From Limosilactobacillus gorillae (GTDB lineage Bacteria > Bacillota > Bacilli > Lactobacillales > Lactobacillaceae): a stretch of 64,000 nt of DNA. Location of the stretch: assembly GCF_001293735.1 (NCBI RefSeq), contig NZ_BCAH01000018.1, forward strand, positions 1 through 64,000, read 5' to 3'. The notes under the pieces were generated by a model. That model worked only from the letters and a program-made list of their open reading frames with translations. It had not been told where the DNA came from and ran no database searches. This document shows, in pieces, positions 44,291 through 52,004 of the stretch. The translations under genes were made by a program, and so were the position numbers. Position 1 is the stretch's first letter. The number at the start of each line of letters is the position of its first letter.

Positions 44291-44302
44291 AAACAACACC
44301 TG

Positions 44303-44427
44303 GCTAAAATAGCTGAGTGTTATATATCCTGAATATTCACATCTTAACTTTAATCACTTCACTATCTTTGAACGTGCACTTCATGTGGCGTTGGAAGATG
44401 GTGTTTTTTAACTAGCCAGTATCAATG
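44303..44427. repeat. Leader repeat A of the rlmD-end units
   Basis: About 125 bases, AT-rich, nearly identical to 46285-46411 and recognisable at 49518-49582 (cut) and 53439-53536 (degraded). Key words: TAGCTGAGTG, TATTCACATCTTAACTTTAA, GAACGTGCACTTCATGTGGC, TAGCCAGTATCAATG. It runs without a break into the displaced rlmD end. Read on the minus strand it gives NTIFQRHMKCTFKDSEVIKV and a stop, which resembles the extreme C-terminus of a large serine recombinase. Confidence 0.75.
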
Positions 44428-44601
44428 ATGGCGCCGAAGAAGGTCATCTACGTCTCCTGTAACCCGGCCACCCTGGTCCGTGATTTACAACGCTTTGTTG
44501 AACAGGGGTACAAGGTTACTAAGCCAATTCAACCGGTGGATCAGTTCCCGCAAACGACACATGTTGAATCCATAACCGTCCTTGAGCGTACAGATAAATA
44601 G
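44428..44601 (+). pseudogene. Displaced rlmD 3' end, copy A
   Basis: 58 codons in frame, [20 protein letters not shown] to [13 protein letters not shown] and TAG. Only a handful of base differences from the resident rlmD end (38,940-39,116), mostly in the last 40 bases. It has no ribosome binding site and cannot make a methyltransferase alone. GC-rich in an AT-rich setting, as expected for chromosomal DNA pushed aside by an inserted element. Confidence 0.9.
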
Positions 44602-44639
44602 CTGAGAAATGCCGGTGTGAAGGCATTATTAATAGATTG

Positions 44640-44688
44640 AAAGTGTACTAATTCCTGTTTTGAAGTTTGGAATTAGTACACTTTTTAC
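44640..44688 (+). terminator. Terminator after displaced rlmD copy A
   Basis: Arms AAGTGTACTAATTCC (44641-44655) and GGAATTAGTACACTT (44669-44683) followed by TTTACTTTTT. Probably the former rlmD terminator carried along with the fragment. The rest of 44,690-44,960 holds no gene; part of it (about 44,705-44,765) is shared with the sequence after copy B. Confidence 0.85.
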
Positions 44689-44976
44689 TTTTTGAGTCCG
44701 AGGGTCGAGTGGGCAACGTGCTGGATTTTCAGGTTGTGTAGACCAGTGTCCATTTTGGAGAGTTGAGTTGGTTAATGTGATGAGAGAAACTGTAATGGTT
44801 GACATGACGGGGATAATGTGAGGTGCCAAAATTCCGATTTTTGGGTGCTCAAGCCGAGTGGATTAGGACACTGTCACGGTGTCGGATTTTGTTTAATTTA
44901 GTCACCATGATTGAGCAGAATAGTACACTCAACTATAATTTAAGAAAAGATAGTTATAAGGGTGGAAAATCATAAA

Positions 44977-45873
44977 ATGGCAAATCATCAAATTGAGATT
45001 GAAAATAAAGCAATGAAAGAAATCTTAATTGCTATGCATAACCTTGGTGGACAGGTTACTAGAAAACAAGTGCTGCAGGAACTTCATGATAATTCAAAAG
45101 TATTCAGCGAGAAAGAAATTGATGAGGTTCGAACATCCAAAAAGAGTGGTAAAGAATATCACCCTTTCCATTGGAAGTTTAATTTTGCAGTAAAGCATCT
45201 AATTCTTGCTGGGTTTATTGATACTGACAATGGACACGACTTAGAGCTTTCCAAAAAGGGACGCACTGTTGATATTGATGATTTTGACGCTGATAGGGAC
45301 GTTAGGTCAATTTCTGAAAGTAAAATGCCCCACCGGAAGGTAACTCGAGTTAAGGTTAACTCAGTTTCCGATAGCACCAACTCTAATCAAGGAGATTCGG
45401 AAGACCTAGAAGAACCTTGGCGTCAACAACTGCTAGATGCGTTAATCAAGATGAGCCCTAAAAAATTTGAGCTCTTTTGTCGCGGTTTGCTGACGAAAAT
45501 GGGGATTGACGTCGATGATGAGATTGGGGTTCAATATGTCGCTGATGGTGGATTAGATGGCTTTGGTTATGTTCGTTCTGATGACTATCGGACTACAAGA
45601 GTAGCGTTGCAAGCAAAACGTTGGCAAGGAAAGGTTTCAGCACCAGAGATCGATAAGTTTCGTGGTGCGATGGATAAATTTAATGCTGAGTTTGGGATTT
45701 TCATTACCAATTCGGACTTCACAAGAGATGCTGTTAAGACAGCGCGGCAAGGAACCCGAATTATCACATTGATTAATGGTGATCAGATTTGTGATCTAGT
45801 AGCCAAGTATAACTATTATGTGGAGCCAGTAACTACTTATCGATTGAAGAGCTTTTATTTGGACGAGGATTAA
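44977..45873 (+). CDS. Mrr-like restriction endonuclease
   Basis: 298 residues. N-terminal winged-helix-like part (about 10-100, the kind found in Mrr_N proteins), acidic linker, then a C-terminal Mrr catalytic domain (about 155-285): GGLDGFG with Asp194, and the QAK triad (Gln212, Lys214) in ALQAKRW. Mrr proteins are type IV enzymes that cut methylated DNA. ATG at 44977 (MANHQIEIEN) follows AAGGGTGG. A frameshifted paralogue lies at 52,005. The two lie in different segments bounded by displaced rlmD ends. Confidence 0.82.
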   Translation: MANHQIEIENKAMKEILIAMHNLGGQVTRKQVLQELHDNSKVFSEKEIDEVRTSKKSGKEYHPFHWKFNFAVKHLILAGFIDTDNGHDLELSKKGRTVDIDDFDADRDVRSISESKMPHRKVTRVKVNSVSDSTNSNQGDSEDLEEPWRQQLLDALIKMSPKKFELFCRGLLTKMGIDVDDEIGVQYVADGGLDGFGYVRSDDYRTTRVALQAKRWQGKVSAPEIDKFRGAMDKFNAEFGIFITNSDFTRDAVKTARQGTRIITLINGDQICDLVAKYNYYVEPVTTYRLKSFYLDED

Positions 45874-45892
45874 TTTAGAAGGGAATGATTAA

Positions 45893-46300
45893 ATGTCTTT
45901 AATCTCGGATTCCATAACCGTTGCTGAAAAAGTGCAGTCAATTGCTAAAAAATATAAGGATAAGGAATTGAATGATGAGATAATATTGCTTCAACAAAAG
46001 CTAAGTTTGCTTAGCAATGAAAATATTAAGCTAAGGGAAGAAATGGCTGAAATAAGATCAGATGTTCTTAGTAATAAGAATGTGTATATGGATGACAACG
46101 GTTTTCTTAGAAGAAAAAACGATGAAACAAAGTATTGTCCAAAATGTTGGAATAAAGATAGAAGGTTATCTATAATGCCAAACCATGGTGTGAAGGAATT
46201 TGATAGTATTAACGAGTATACATTTAAGTGTTCGGCCTGTGGTTTCATGGTCTATAGCAAAGATAACTTTGATAAAAATAGCACCCAGCCAATTAGCTGA
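45893..46300 (+). CDS. Coiled-coil zinc-ribbon protein
   Basis: 135 residues. Residues about 20-60 form a leucine-rich coiled coil; about 80-120 hold two Cys pairs (CPKCW and CSACG), a zinc ribbon. Similar small proteins accompany phage and integrative elements; no function is known to me. ATG at 45893 behind AAGGGAATG, 20 bases after the Mrr-like gene, so co-expression is likely. The last residues (STQPIS) and the stop are encoded inside the leader repeat, which suggests that the original C-terminus was replaced by element insertion. Confidence 0.6.
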   Translation: MSLISDSITVAEKVQSIAKKYKDKELNDEIILLQQKLSLLSNENIKLREEMAEIRSDVLSNKNVYMDDNGFLRRKNDETKYCPKCWNKDRRLSIMPNHGVKEFDSINEYTFKCSACGFMVYSKDNFDKNSTQPIS

Positions 46301-46411
46301 GTGCCGCACATCCTGAATATTCACATCTTAACTTTAATCACTTCACCATCTTTGAACGTGCACTTCATGTGGCGTTGGAAGATGGTGTTTTTTGACTAGC
46401 CAGTATCAATG
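46285..46411. repeat. Leader repeat B of the rlmD-end units
   Basis: Second full copy of the leader; differs from copy A at only a few bases between CCTGAATATTCACATC and TAGCCAGTATCAATG. Its minus-strand reading ends FKDGEVIKVKM and stop. It covers the last codons of the zinc-ribbon gene. Confidence 0.75.
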
Positions 46412-46585
46412 ATGGCGCCGAAAAGGGTCATCTACGTCTTCTGCAACCCGGCCACCCTGGTCCGTGATTTACAACGCTTTGCTGAACAGGGGTACTAGGT
46501 CACCAAGCCAATTCAACCGGTGGATCAGTTCCCGCAAACGACACACGTGGAGAGCGTAACGGTACTGGAACGGATAGAAAAATGA
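46412..46585 (+). pseudogene. Displaced rlmD 3' end, copy B
   Basis: Same 58-codon extent as copy A, starting [20 protein letters not shown], with an in-frame TAG at 46496-46498 and the ending HVESVTVLERIEK. The Ser before the catalytic Cys has become Phe. Clearly dead, and with a different C-terminal end from copy A and from the resident gene. 46,586-46,853 has no gene; part matches the stretch after copy A (around 46,665-46,730). Confidence 0.9.
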
Positions 46586-46853
46586 CGGTGAAACACTGGT
46601 ATGATGGTATTCATGATAGATTAAAGGTGCACCAATTCTTCTTTTGGTGATGGAAAAAGATTAAGTAAACAGTGTGCCAGATTTTAGATTTATGTAGACC
46701 AGTATCCATTTTGGAAAGTTGAGTTAACGAGTGTATATTGTTAAATTGGTACCTTTTACCCATAAAGTTGGGACTTGGTAGAATAATAGTATACTCATCT
46801 ATACAAAAACAACACCCTACTAAATGGCAGAGAGTGTTGAATACATATAATAA

Positions 46854-47240
46854 TTATTTTCTTCTATTTTTTATTTGTTGATTAATTCGGTGAATTTGAC
46901 GTTCTTCTACCAAACGGATGATAATCCAAATCATAATATAAACAAAGATAAAAATTAAAATAGTTTGCCAATTAAATAACCAACGATTGATAAGCATCAT
47001 TCCTAAGAATAGGATAAAAGTTCCAGTTAGGTGAATAATAAGAGCATTTGAAAAAGATAGTTTTGTTTGGAACAGAAAACTTAATTCCCCAATTAAGCCA
47101 CTAATAATAAAAACCGTGATGATATTTGTTGTAGAAATGGATGAGTTTTGCGATAAAAAAGCAATGATGGCAAGATAGGCGATAGATCCATAACCCATTC
47201 CACGGACAAAGTAACGGATGCCCCTTCTTAAATTTATCAT
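46854..47240 (-). CDS. DUF3021 family membrane protein
   Basis: 128 residues with four hydrophobic segments (about 18-32, 40-55, 66-84, 89-109) and a basic tail. DUF3021 proteins are nearly always encoded next to a LytTR regulator, as here, and are thought to restrain it at the membrane, in the manner of LytTR regulatory systems. ATG at 47240; the gap to the regulator gene is one base, so they are translated together. Confidence 0.8.
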   Translation of the reverse strand: MINLRRGIRYFVRGMGYGSIAYLAIIAFLSQNSSISTTNIITVFIISGLIGELSFLFQTKLSFSNALIIHLTGTFILFLGMMLINRWLFNWQTILIFIFVYIMIWIIIRLVEERQIHRINQQIKNRRK

Positions 47241-47241
47241 T

Positions 47242-47694
47242 TTATAATCCCAATCTTCTTTCTAATTCTGGTAGATATTTTCGTGAAACATCGGTACGTT
47301 GATCAAAACTTAACTTGGCGATCATATTACCTGTAAAACCAGCTTCTAATGAAACTAAATGGCTTATATTGATAATGCCATGTTTTGATACTTGAACAAA
47401 ATTTTCATTAAGTCTTATTAGTACCTGGTATAAACGTCCATTTGTTTGAATCACAGTGTCTTTGGTATAAAATGAGAGAACGCTTTTAGTTACCTCCACT
47501 TTGATAAGATCAGCCTGTTTAATAGTCAAAATTCTATCTTCTGTTTTTATAGGTATTAAAATACTGCTTTGCTGGTTGAATTTATTCAAATAATTAAGCA
47601 AGCTAATGACTTTATCGTTTTTTGTGGTAGCACTTACGGTAATATTAAGATCGTCAGGACCTAGTGATGGGTCTAATTGAAAATGAATTTGCAC
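47242..47694 (-). CDS. LytTR-family transcriptional regulator
   Basis: 150 residues. C-terminal LytTR DNA-binding domain (about 45-145): IKTEDRILTIKQADLIKVEV, VSKHGIINISHLVSLEAGFTGN. No receiver domain, so it is not a two-component regulator. It sits between the ABC permease gene and a DUF3021 gene and probably controls this four-gene operon together with the DUF3021 protein. The end is a single base from the next gene. Confidence 0.85.
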   Translation of the reverse strand: MQIHFQLDPSLGPDDLNITVSATTKNDKVISLLNYLNKFNQQSSILIPIKTEDRILTIKQADLIKVEVTKSVLSFYTKDTVIQTNGRLYQVLIRLNENFVQVSKHGIINISHLVSLEAGFTGNMIAKLSFDQRTDVSRKYLPELERRLGL

Positions 47695-47696
47695 AA

Positions 47697-48548
47697 TTAA
47701 CTTTTCCTCTGGTATTGATTTGCTAAGATAGCCGTAATCAGCACTAGAACTATCGACATTCCTAAGAGTACCGTGGCATTATTATAGTTATTTAACTGAT
47801 AACCATGAATTTTGAAGTGGATGCCAAGATATTCGATCATTTGTTGGCGCCTGCCTGGGAGTAAATATTTATCACTTAGTTTATTCAGCAAGAGGCTTCG
47901 TAAGCTTGCGGCTTGATAGCTACTTGGAAATAATTTTACTACGAATTCTGCTGATTTTGATAATGTTCCATAGGGCATATAAGTAGCAATTATGAATCCT
48001 GAAGCTGCTCCAATAATGGATGAAAGGCGGCTAAAAGTTGTGGAAGAATGAATTAGATCAACGATGATTAAATTGATAATACTGGCACCAGTTCCACCTA
48101 AAACAACAAAAACGAATCCCGGTAGTAGAGCGGTATTTGGTATATTAATATTATCTACTAAAATAAAGTAAATTGCCATGACACAAAATGTAATAACTTG
48201 CATTAACGAGCTAATAAATATTGCTGCAACTAAGTAACTACAATTAAGTTGGAAAGGCGTTAAATCAGTTAAACTTAAATCGTCCCATGTTCGGCTTTCC
48301 CGATCTTTAACTAACTGACCAAGGGCCTGAAATGAAGTAGTAATGCCTGCAATGGTAACAATTCCGCTTATCATCCATAAATCTAAAATTTTCTTTGCAT
48401 TAGGCAATGTTTGCCATGAGACCGTTAAATTTTGCTGCAAAAAGCCGATATAAATGAAGAACGAGATCAAAGCGCCTAGGCAAGACATTAATACCCCCGT
48501 CTTATTAGTAAAGTAAATTTTCAGGTTTCTTCTAATTAGTGTGGCCAT
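47697..48548 (-). CDS. ABC-2 type transporter permease
   Basis: 283 residues, six predicted membrane segments, with the ABC-2 layout (N-terminal RRNLKIYFTNKTGVLMSCLG, a large region around 95-180 and a last segment at about 258-276). Partner of the ATPase encoded just upstream. Such pairs export lipids, peptides or drugs; with a LytTR regulator next door, peptide export or immunity is possible but unproven. Confidence 0.8.
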   Translation of the reverse strand: MATLIRRNLKIYFTNKTGVLMSCLGALISFFIYIGFLQQNLTVSWQTLPNAKKILDLWMISGIVTIAGITTSFQALGQLVKDRESRTWDDLSLTDLTPFQLNCSYLVAAIFISSLMQVITFCVMAIYFILVDNINIPNTALLPGFVFVVLGGTGASIINLIIVDLIHSSTTFSRLSSIIGAASGFIIATYMPYGTLSKSAEFVVKLFPSSYQAASLRSLLLNKLSDKYLLPGRRQQMIEYLGIHFKIHGYQLNNYNNATVLLGMSIVLVLITAILANQYQRKS

Positions 48549-48549
48549 A

Positions 48550-49401
48550 TTATTGCAATTCCTTTCCGGTAATTTTTAAAAAAGCATCATTTATGGAGCC
48601 AGGATTATAGGAAAAATTGGTAATATGTTTTTGATTGCTATTTAATAGAGCAATAACTTCTGACAAGTTAAGGCCATCAAAAGAAAATTGCTGGGGTGTT
48701 AATTGCTTCTTAGGGTAGTTAGTCTGTAATTTACTACCATCTGTTATCATAATCAGCTTAGTTGGTGCATAACGTTTTTTGATATTAGCTGCTGAACCAG
48801 AAACTAGGATTTTACCATTCTCTAAAATGTACATTTGATCCGCATTTTCGGCTTCTTCTAAGTAATGAGTAGTCAAAAAAATTGTAAGGCCATGTTTCTT
48901 TTGAAGTTTTTGGAGAAGGTTCCAAATAGCTAGTCTTGTTTGTAAATCTAAACCAGTTGTTGGTTCATCAAGAAAAAGAATGTCCGGCTCTGTGATCAAA
49001 GCCCGGGTAATATCGACTCTTCGTCGCTGTCCACCAGATAATGTACCATAACGTTGATTTAAGAAACTAGCGATACCCATTAGATTAATTAACTGATGAA
49101 TCCACTTGGAGTGGTCTTCATGATATAATTTCGATCTGAAATAAAGATTATCCTTAACTGAAAGATCCTTATCGAGAATGCTATTCTGAAAGACAATCCC
49201 GATTTTTACTCCTTTACTGCGGGTAATTGTTCCGGAAGTTGGATTCATTAACCCTGTAAGAAGATTGATAGTAGTTGATTTGCCTGCACCATTGGTTCCC
49301 AGATAAGCGATTAATTGTCCCTGATCGATTTGTATATTTGCCTTATTTAGAGCTAATGTTGATCCATATTTTTTTGTAAGGTTAGTCGCTTTAACTAACA
49401 T
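48550..49401 (-). CDS. ABC transporter ATP-binding protein
   Basis: 283 residues. Walker A GTNGAGKST (residues 35-43), Q-loop GIVFQNSILDKDL, signature LSGGQRRR, Walker B ILFLDEPTTGLD, H-loop FLTTHYLEEAE. Drug- or lantibiotic-exporter type (CcmA-like). First gene of the minus-strand operon with permease, LytTR and DUF3021 genes; ATG at 49401 after AGGAGGGT. All motifs intact. Confidence 0.88.
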   Translation of the reverse strand: MLVKATNLTKKYGSTLALNKANIQIDQGQLIAYLGTNGAGKSTTINLLTGLMNPTSGTITRSKGVKIGIVFQNSILDKDLSVKDNLYFRSKLYHEDHSKWIHQLINLMGIASFLNQRYGTLSGGQRRRVDITRALITEPDILFLDEPTTGLDLQTRLAIWNLLQKLQKKHGLTIFLTTHYLEEAENADQMYILENGKILVSGSAANIKKRYAPTKLIMITDGSKLQTNYPKKQLTPQQFSFDGLNLSEVIALLNSNQKHITNFSYNPGSINDAFLKITGKELQ

Positions 49402-49517
49402 GTTTTATTACCCTCCTAATATATTTGATAGTGTGAATATATCAGTAAGGGGAATATTTGTGATTGATTAAAAGACAAGTGGTAGATATGCAGGGATGAA
49501 GGGTAATAACGATTAGA

Positions 49518-49582
49518 TAAAAATGACATCCAACCAAAATAGCTGAGTATAGACTGCCCTAAATATTTACATCTTAACTTTA
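49518..49582. repeat. Cut leader repeat of the rlmD-end units
   Basis: AAATAGCTGAGTATAGACTG then AATATTTACATCTTAACTTT AA, matching the first half of leaders A and B. At about 49,582 the match ends and an insertion-sequence-like end begins. The rest of the leader and any rlmD fragment are missing. Confidence 0.65.
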
Positions 49583-49589
49583 ATAATGT

Positions 49590-49645
49590 TTAGCCGGAAA
49601 TCCCATGACTTTAGTCATGGGATGAATAGGTGCTTTTTAGTTTTT
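49590..49645. mobile_element. IS200/IS605-type right-end remnant
   Basis: TAGCCGGAAATCCCATGACT then TTAGTCATGGGATGAATAGG: a perfect hairpin CCCATGACT/AGTCATGGG of the kind seen at the tnpB-side ends of IS200/IS605 transposons of lactobacilli. No transposase or tnpB is present, so it is a scar. 49,650-49,850 carries nothing else except a terminator-like hairpin. Confidence 0.5.
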
Positions 49646-49700
49646 TGATTGTTAACACTGGTTACAGTGGATTGATGGATCGTTATCTGTCAATGTGATA

Positions 49701-49736
49701 AAAAATAGCTGTGTAATTAGTTGCATGGCTATTTTT
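49701..49736. terminator. Terminator-like hairpin
   Basis: AAAAATAGC (49701-49709) with GCTATTTTT (49728-49736). Symmetrical, so either strand could use it; no gene ends right before it. Confidence 0.45.
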
Positions 49737-49869
49737 AGTAGGTGAGTTTATTACTTTGATCAATAATATAATTACAAAATATTTAATTGAGAAAAAAGGG
49801 AACCCTTGATATTATTGGATTTAGAGAAAAAATATTTAAATTGAGAAAAAGAAAATGTGGAGAAATAAA

Positions 49870-51396
49870 ATGGAGAATTTCACTTCTGATGTTTTATTAG
49901 AACTTATCCAAAATGATAATGAATCCGAAACAATCGAATATAAATCTAATTTGAATGATACCGGTCAAATTTGTAAATATATTTCTGCATTAGGGAATGC
50001 TGCCATCGCTTCCTTGAATCCGTGTGCTTACTTAATCTGGGGAGTCGAAGATATTACTAAAAAGATAATCGGAACAAAATTTGATCCATATACATCAAAA
50101 GCTCGTATTTTACCTAAAGATGGTAATAAAAAGCGAATGAAAAATTCAAATTTCCCATTTATTACTTATATCGAGGAAAATATAAATCCTAAAATTCAAC
50201 TGAAGTGGAAAGAATTTAAGTATGTTCAAGGAAAAAGGCTGGTTGTTTTAATTATTGACGTAACTCATATAAATCAACCAATTAAGTATAAAGGTGTTGA
50301 GTATATTCGATCTGGTACATCACTCAAGCCGTTAAATGAGTTTCCGGAAAAAGAAAGACAAATTTGGAAATCGTTTGAATCTTCTAAGTTTGAAATGGAA
50401 TTAGCCAAAACTAATGTATCGTATTCGGACATAGAAAATCTGCTAGATATTAATTTTTACAAAAGGATTATAAATATGGATATTATCCATGAAAGTGATA
50501 TTATTCAAAGTTTAATTGAAAATAATATTATTGTTAGTTCTGGAAATTCCTTTAACATCACTAATTTAGGTGCCTATACCTTAGCAAAGGATATGAGTAG
50601 CTTTCCTCACTTAAAGCGAAGAACAGTTAGAATTACTAAATATGAAGGAAACCATAAGATTGACAATGCAGTATACGATGCTATTGGTAATATGGGTATC
50701 ATAGTTGGATTCCATAATATGATTGTTAATATAATGCTACATATTCCTTATGTTGAAGATTACACTGGTGGTATTCGGAATGATATTCCACAATTCCCAG
50801 AATTAGTTGTTCGGGAATTATTAGCGAATACGATTGCTCATCAAGACTTTACTATTAGTGGAATGAGGCCAATGGTGGAAATCTTTGATAACAGAATTAT
50901 TTTTAGTAATCCAGGTGTTCCATTGATTGATCCAATGAGGTTCCTAGATTTTCCCCCAAGGTCAAGAAATACAGAACTGGCTGACTTGCTGGGCAAATTT
51001 AAAATAGTAGAATCTCGAGGAACTGGTATTGATAAAGTTGTTGCTTCTTTGGAAGAGCATGAATTACCAGCTCTGGAAATACTTACGAAAGGAACAGATG
51101 CAACACAAGTTACAATTCACAGTAAAAAGCTTTTTAAAGATATGTCTCCAACTGAAAAGAACGAATCGATATATTGGAATGCCTGTTTACATTATGTTAA
51201 CGATGAGCAAATAAATAATGCATCATTAAGGAAAAGGTTTAACTTAACTAGTAACAACAGTTCACTAATCTCTAAAGCCATTTCTAATGCAATAGAGGCT
51301 AATTTGATCAAGCTTTATGATAAAAAAGCAGGTAGAAAGTTTGTATCTTATATACCTTTTTGGGGTGTTAGTGTTCAAAATAGATATAAAATTTAA
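49870..51396 (+). CDS. AlbA_2 plus HATPase_c_4 protein (putative transcriptional regulator/helper)
   Basis: 508 residues. N-terminal AlbA_2 domain (about 10-160): ETIEYKSNLNDTGQICKYISALGNAA, with YLIWGVEDITKKIIG; middle winged-helix part; C-terminal GHKL-like domain (about 310-420) with ELVVRELLANTIAHQDF and ESRGTGIDKV. This AlbA_2-HATPase architecture is common and often annotated as ATP-dependent helicase or regulator, but its role is unknown. ATG at 49870 is chosen because GTGGAGA is correctly spaced; an ATG five codons upstream exists. The last 29 bases overlap the convergent yjdF gene. Confidence 0.75.
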   Translation: MENFTSDVLLELIQNDNESETIEYKSNLNDTGQICKYISALGNAAIASLNPCAYLIWGVEDITKKIIGTKFDPYTSKARILPKDGNKKRMKNSNFPFITYIEENINPKIQLKWKEFKYVQGKRLVVLIIDVTHINQPIKYKGVEYIRSGTSLKPLNEFPEKERQIWKSFESSKFEMELAKTNVSYSDIENLLDINFYKRIINMDIIHESDIIQSLIENNIIVSSGNSFNITNLGAYTLAKDMSSFPHLKRRTVRITKYEGNHKIDNAVYDAIGNMGIIVGFHNMIVNIMLHIPYVEDYTGGIRNDIPQFPELVVRELLANTIAHQDFTISGMRPMVEIFDNRIIFSNPGVPLIDPMRFLDFPPRSRNTELADLLGKFKIVESRGTGIDKVVASLEEHELPALEILTKGTDATQVTIHSKKLFKDMSPTEKNESIYWNACLHYVNDEQINNASLRKRFNLTSNNSSLISKAISNAIEANLIKLYDKKAGRKFVSYIPFWGVSVQNRYKI

Positions 51397-51787
51397 CTAC
51401 GCGCTTCTGATAACGGATTTCTTTATTCAATCGATTTTCATTAGTGCGTTTAGTCTTTCGTAATTTTTTCTTTTCCTCAAATTGCTTTTGTAAGGTAACT
51501 TGTGCTTTGGTGCTGATGCCACGAGACCTCATTGCCTTGTTAGCTAATCGTTGCGCCCGTTTCGGGTTAAGGTGATTAACCATTTTTGGATTCTCGCTTT
51601 CTACGTGATGAAAGTGGAATCTTTGATAGCCCTTGTTTACTAGTCTTAGGATTAATGACATTTTAGGCTCGGTACTGCCAAGCGTAACGGATGCTACTGA
51701 ATATTGATTTCCATCGTGACATTCCCAAACAGCTTTATAGAAGCTACCATCAAAAACAATTGTTAGACAAGATCGAATAACCATCAT
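51368..51787 (-). CDS. yjdF: YjdF family protein
   Basis: 139 residues. N-terminal strand-rich part (VIRSCLTIVFDGSFYKAVWE) and a strongly basic C-terminal helix with NPKRAQRLANKAMRSRGIST and KAQVTLQKQFEEKKKLRKTK, typical of YjdF (DUF2992). Function unknown; in other Firmicutes the gene is controlled by a riboswitch that senses azaaromatic compounds, and that leader appears present here. Start ATG at 51787 (or 51784). The final residues (FYIYFEH) come from overlap with the convergent AlbA_2 gene, so the C-terminus may have been altered by a rearrangement. A dead copy is at 43,075-43,478. Confidence 0.78.
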   Translation of the reverse strand: MMVIRSCLTIVFDGSFYKAVWECHDGNQYSVASVTLGSTEPKMSLILRLVNKGYQRFHFHHVESENPKMVNHLNPKRAQRLANKAMRSRGISTKAQVTLQKQFEEKKKLRKTKRTNENRLNKEIRYQKRVVKFYIYFEH

Positions 51788-51789
51788 GT

Positions 51790-51905
51790 CCCCTCCTTAA
51801 ATGAATTACGAAAGAGGGACATCCCGGAGGGGAAGGATACTGATCAGCGGTAGCTGACGTCCGGACTACCAACCGAACAGTGTTTTTACTTTCTAAGGTA
51901 ACAGT
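51790..51905 (-). promoter_or_regulatory. Putative yjdF riboswitch
   Basis: On the minus strand, GTCCGGACGTCAGCTACCGC and CAGTATCCTTCCCCTCCGGG precede ATGTCCCTC, which can pair perfectly with GAGGGGACAT covering the ribosome binding site and start of yjdF. A pyrimidine-rich CTTCCCCTCC is a possible competitor for the same GGAGGGG. That is the layout of a translational switch. Position in front of yjdF and conservation in the dead copy support the assignment; ligand and exact 5' end are not visible. Confidence 0.6.
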
Positions 51906-52004
51906 ATCATAACTTAACTTACTGGTGATTCTTAATTAGGGAGACTAAAACCAGCACTACCACAAAAAAGAAAAAGTATAACTTTTGGGAAGGAGATATA
52001 TTGA

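Noticed and set aside
44629-44829. 66-codon minus-strand frame after displaced rlmD copy A
   Set aside because: It runs through a terminator hairpin, has no ribosome binding site and no recognisable content.
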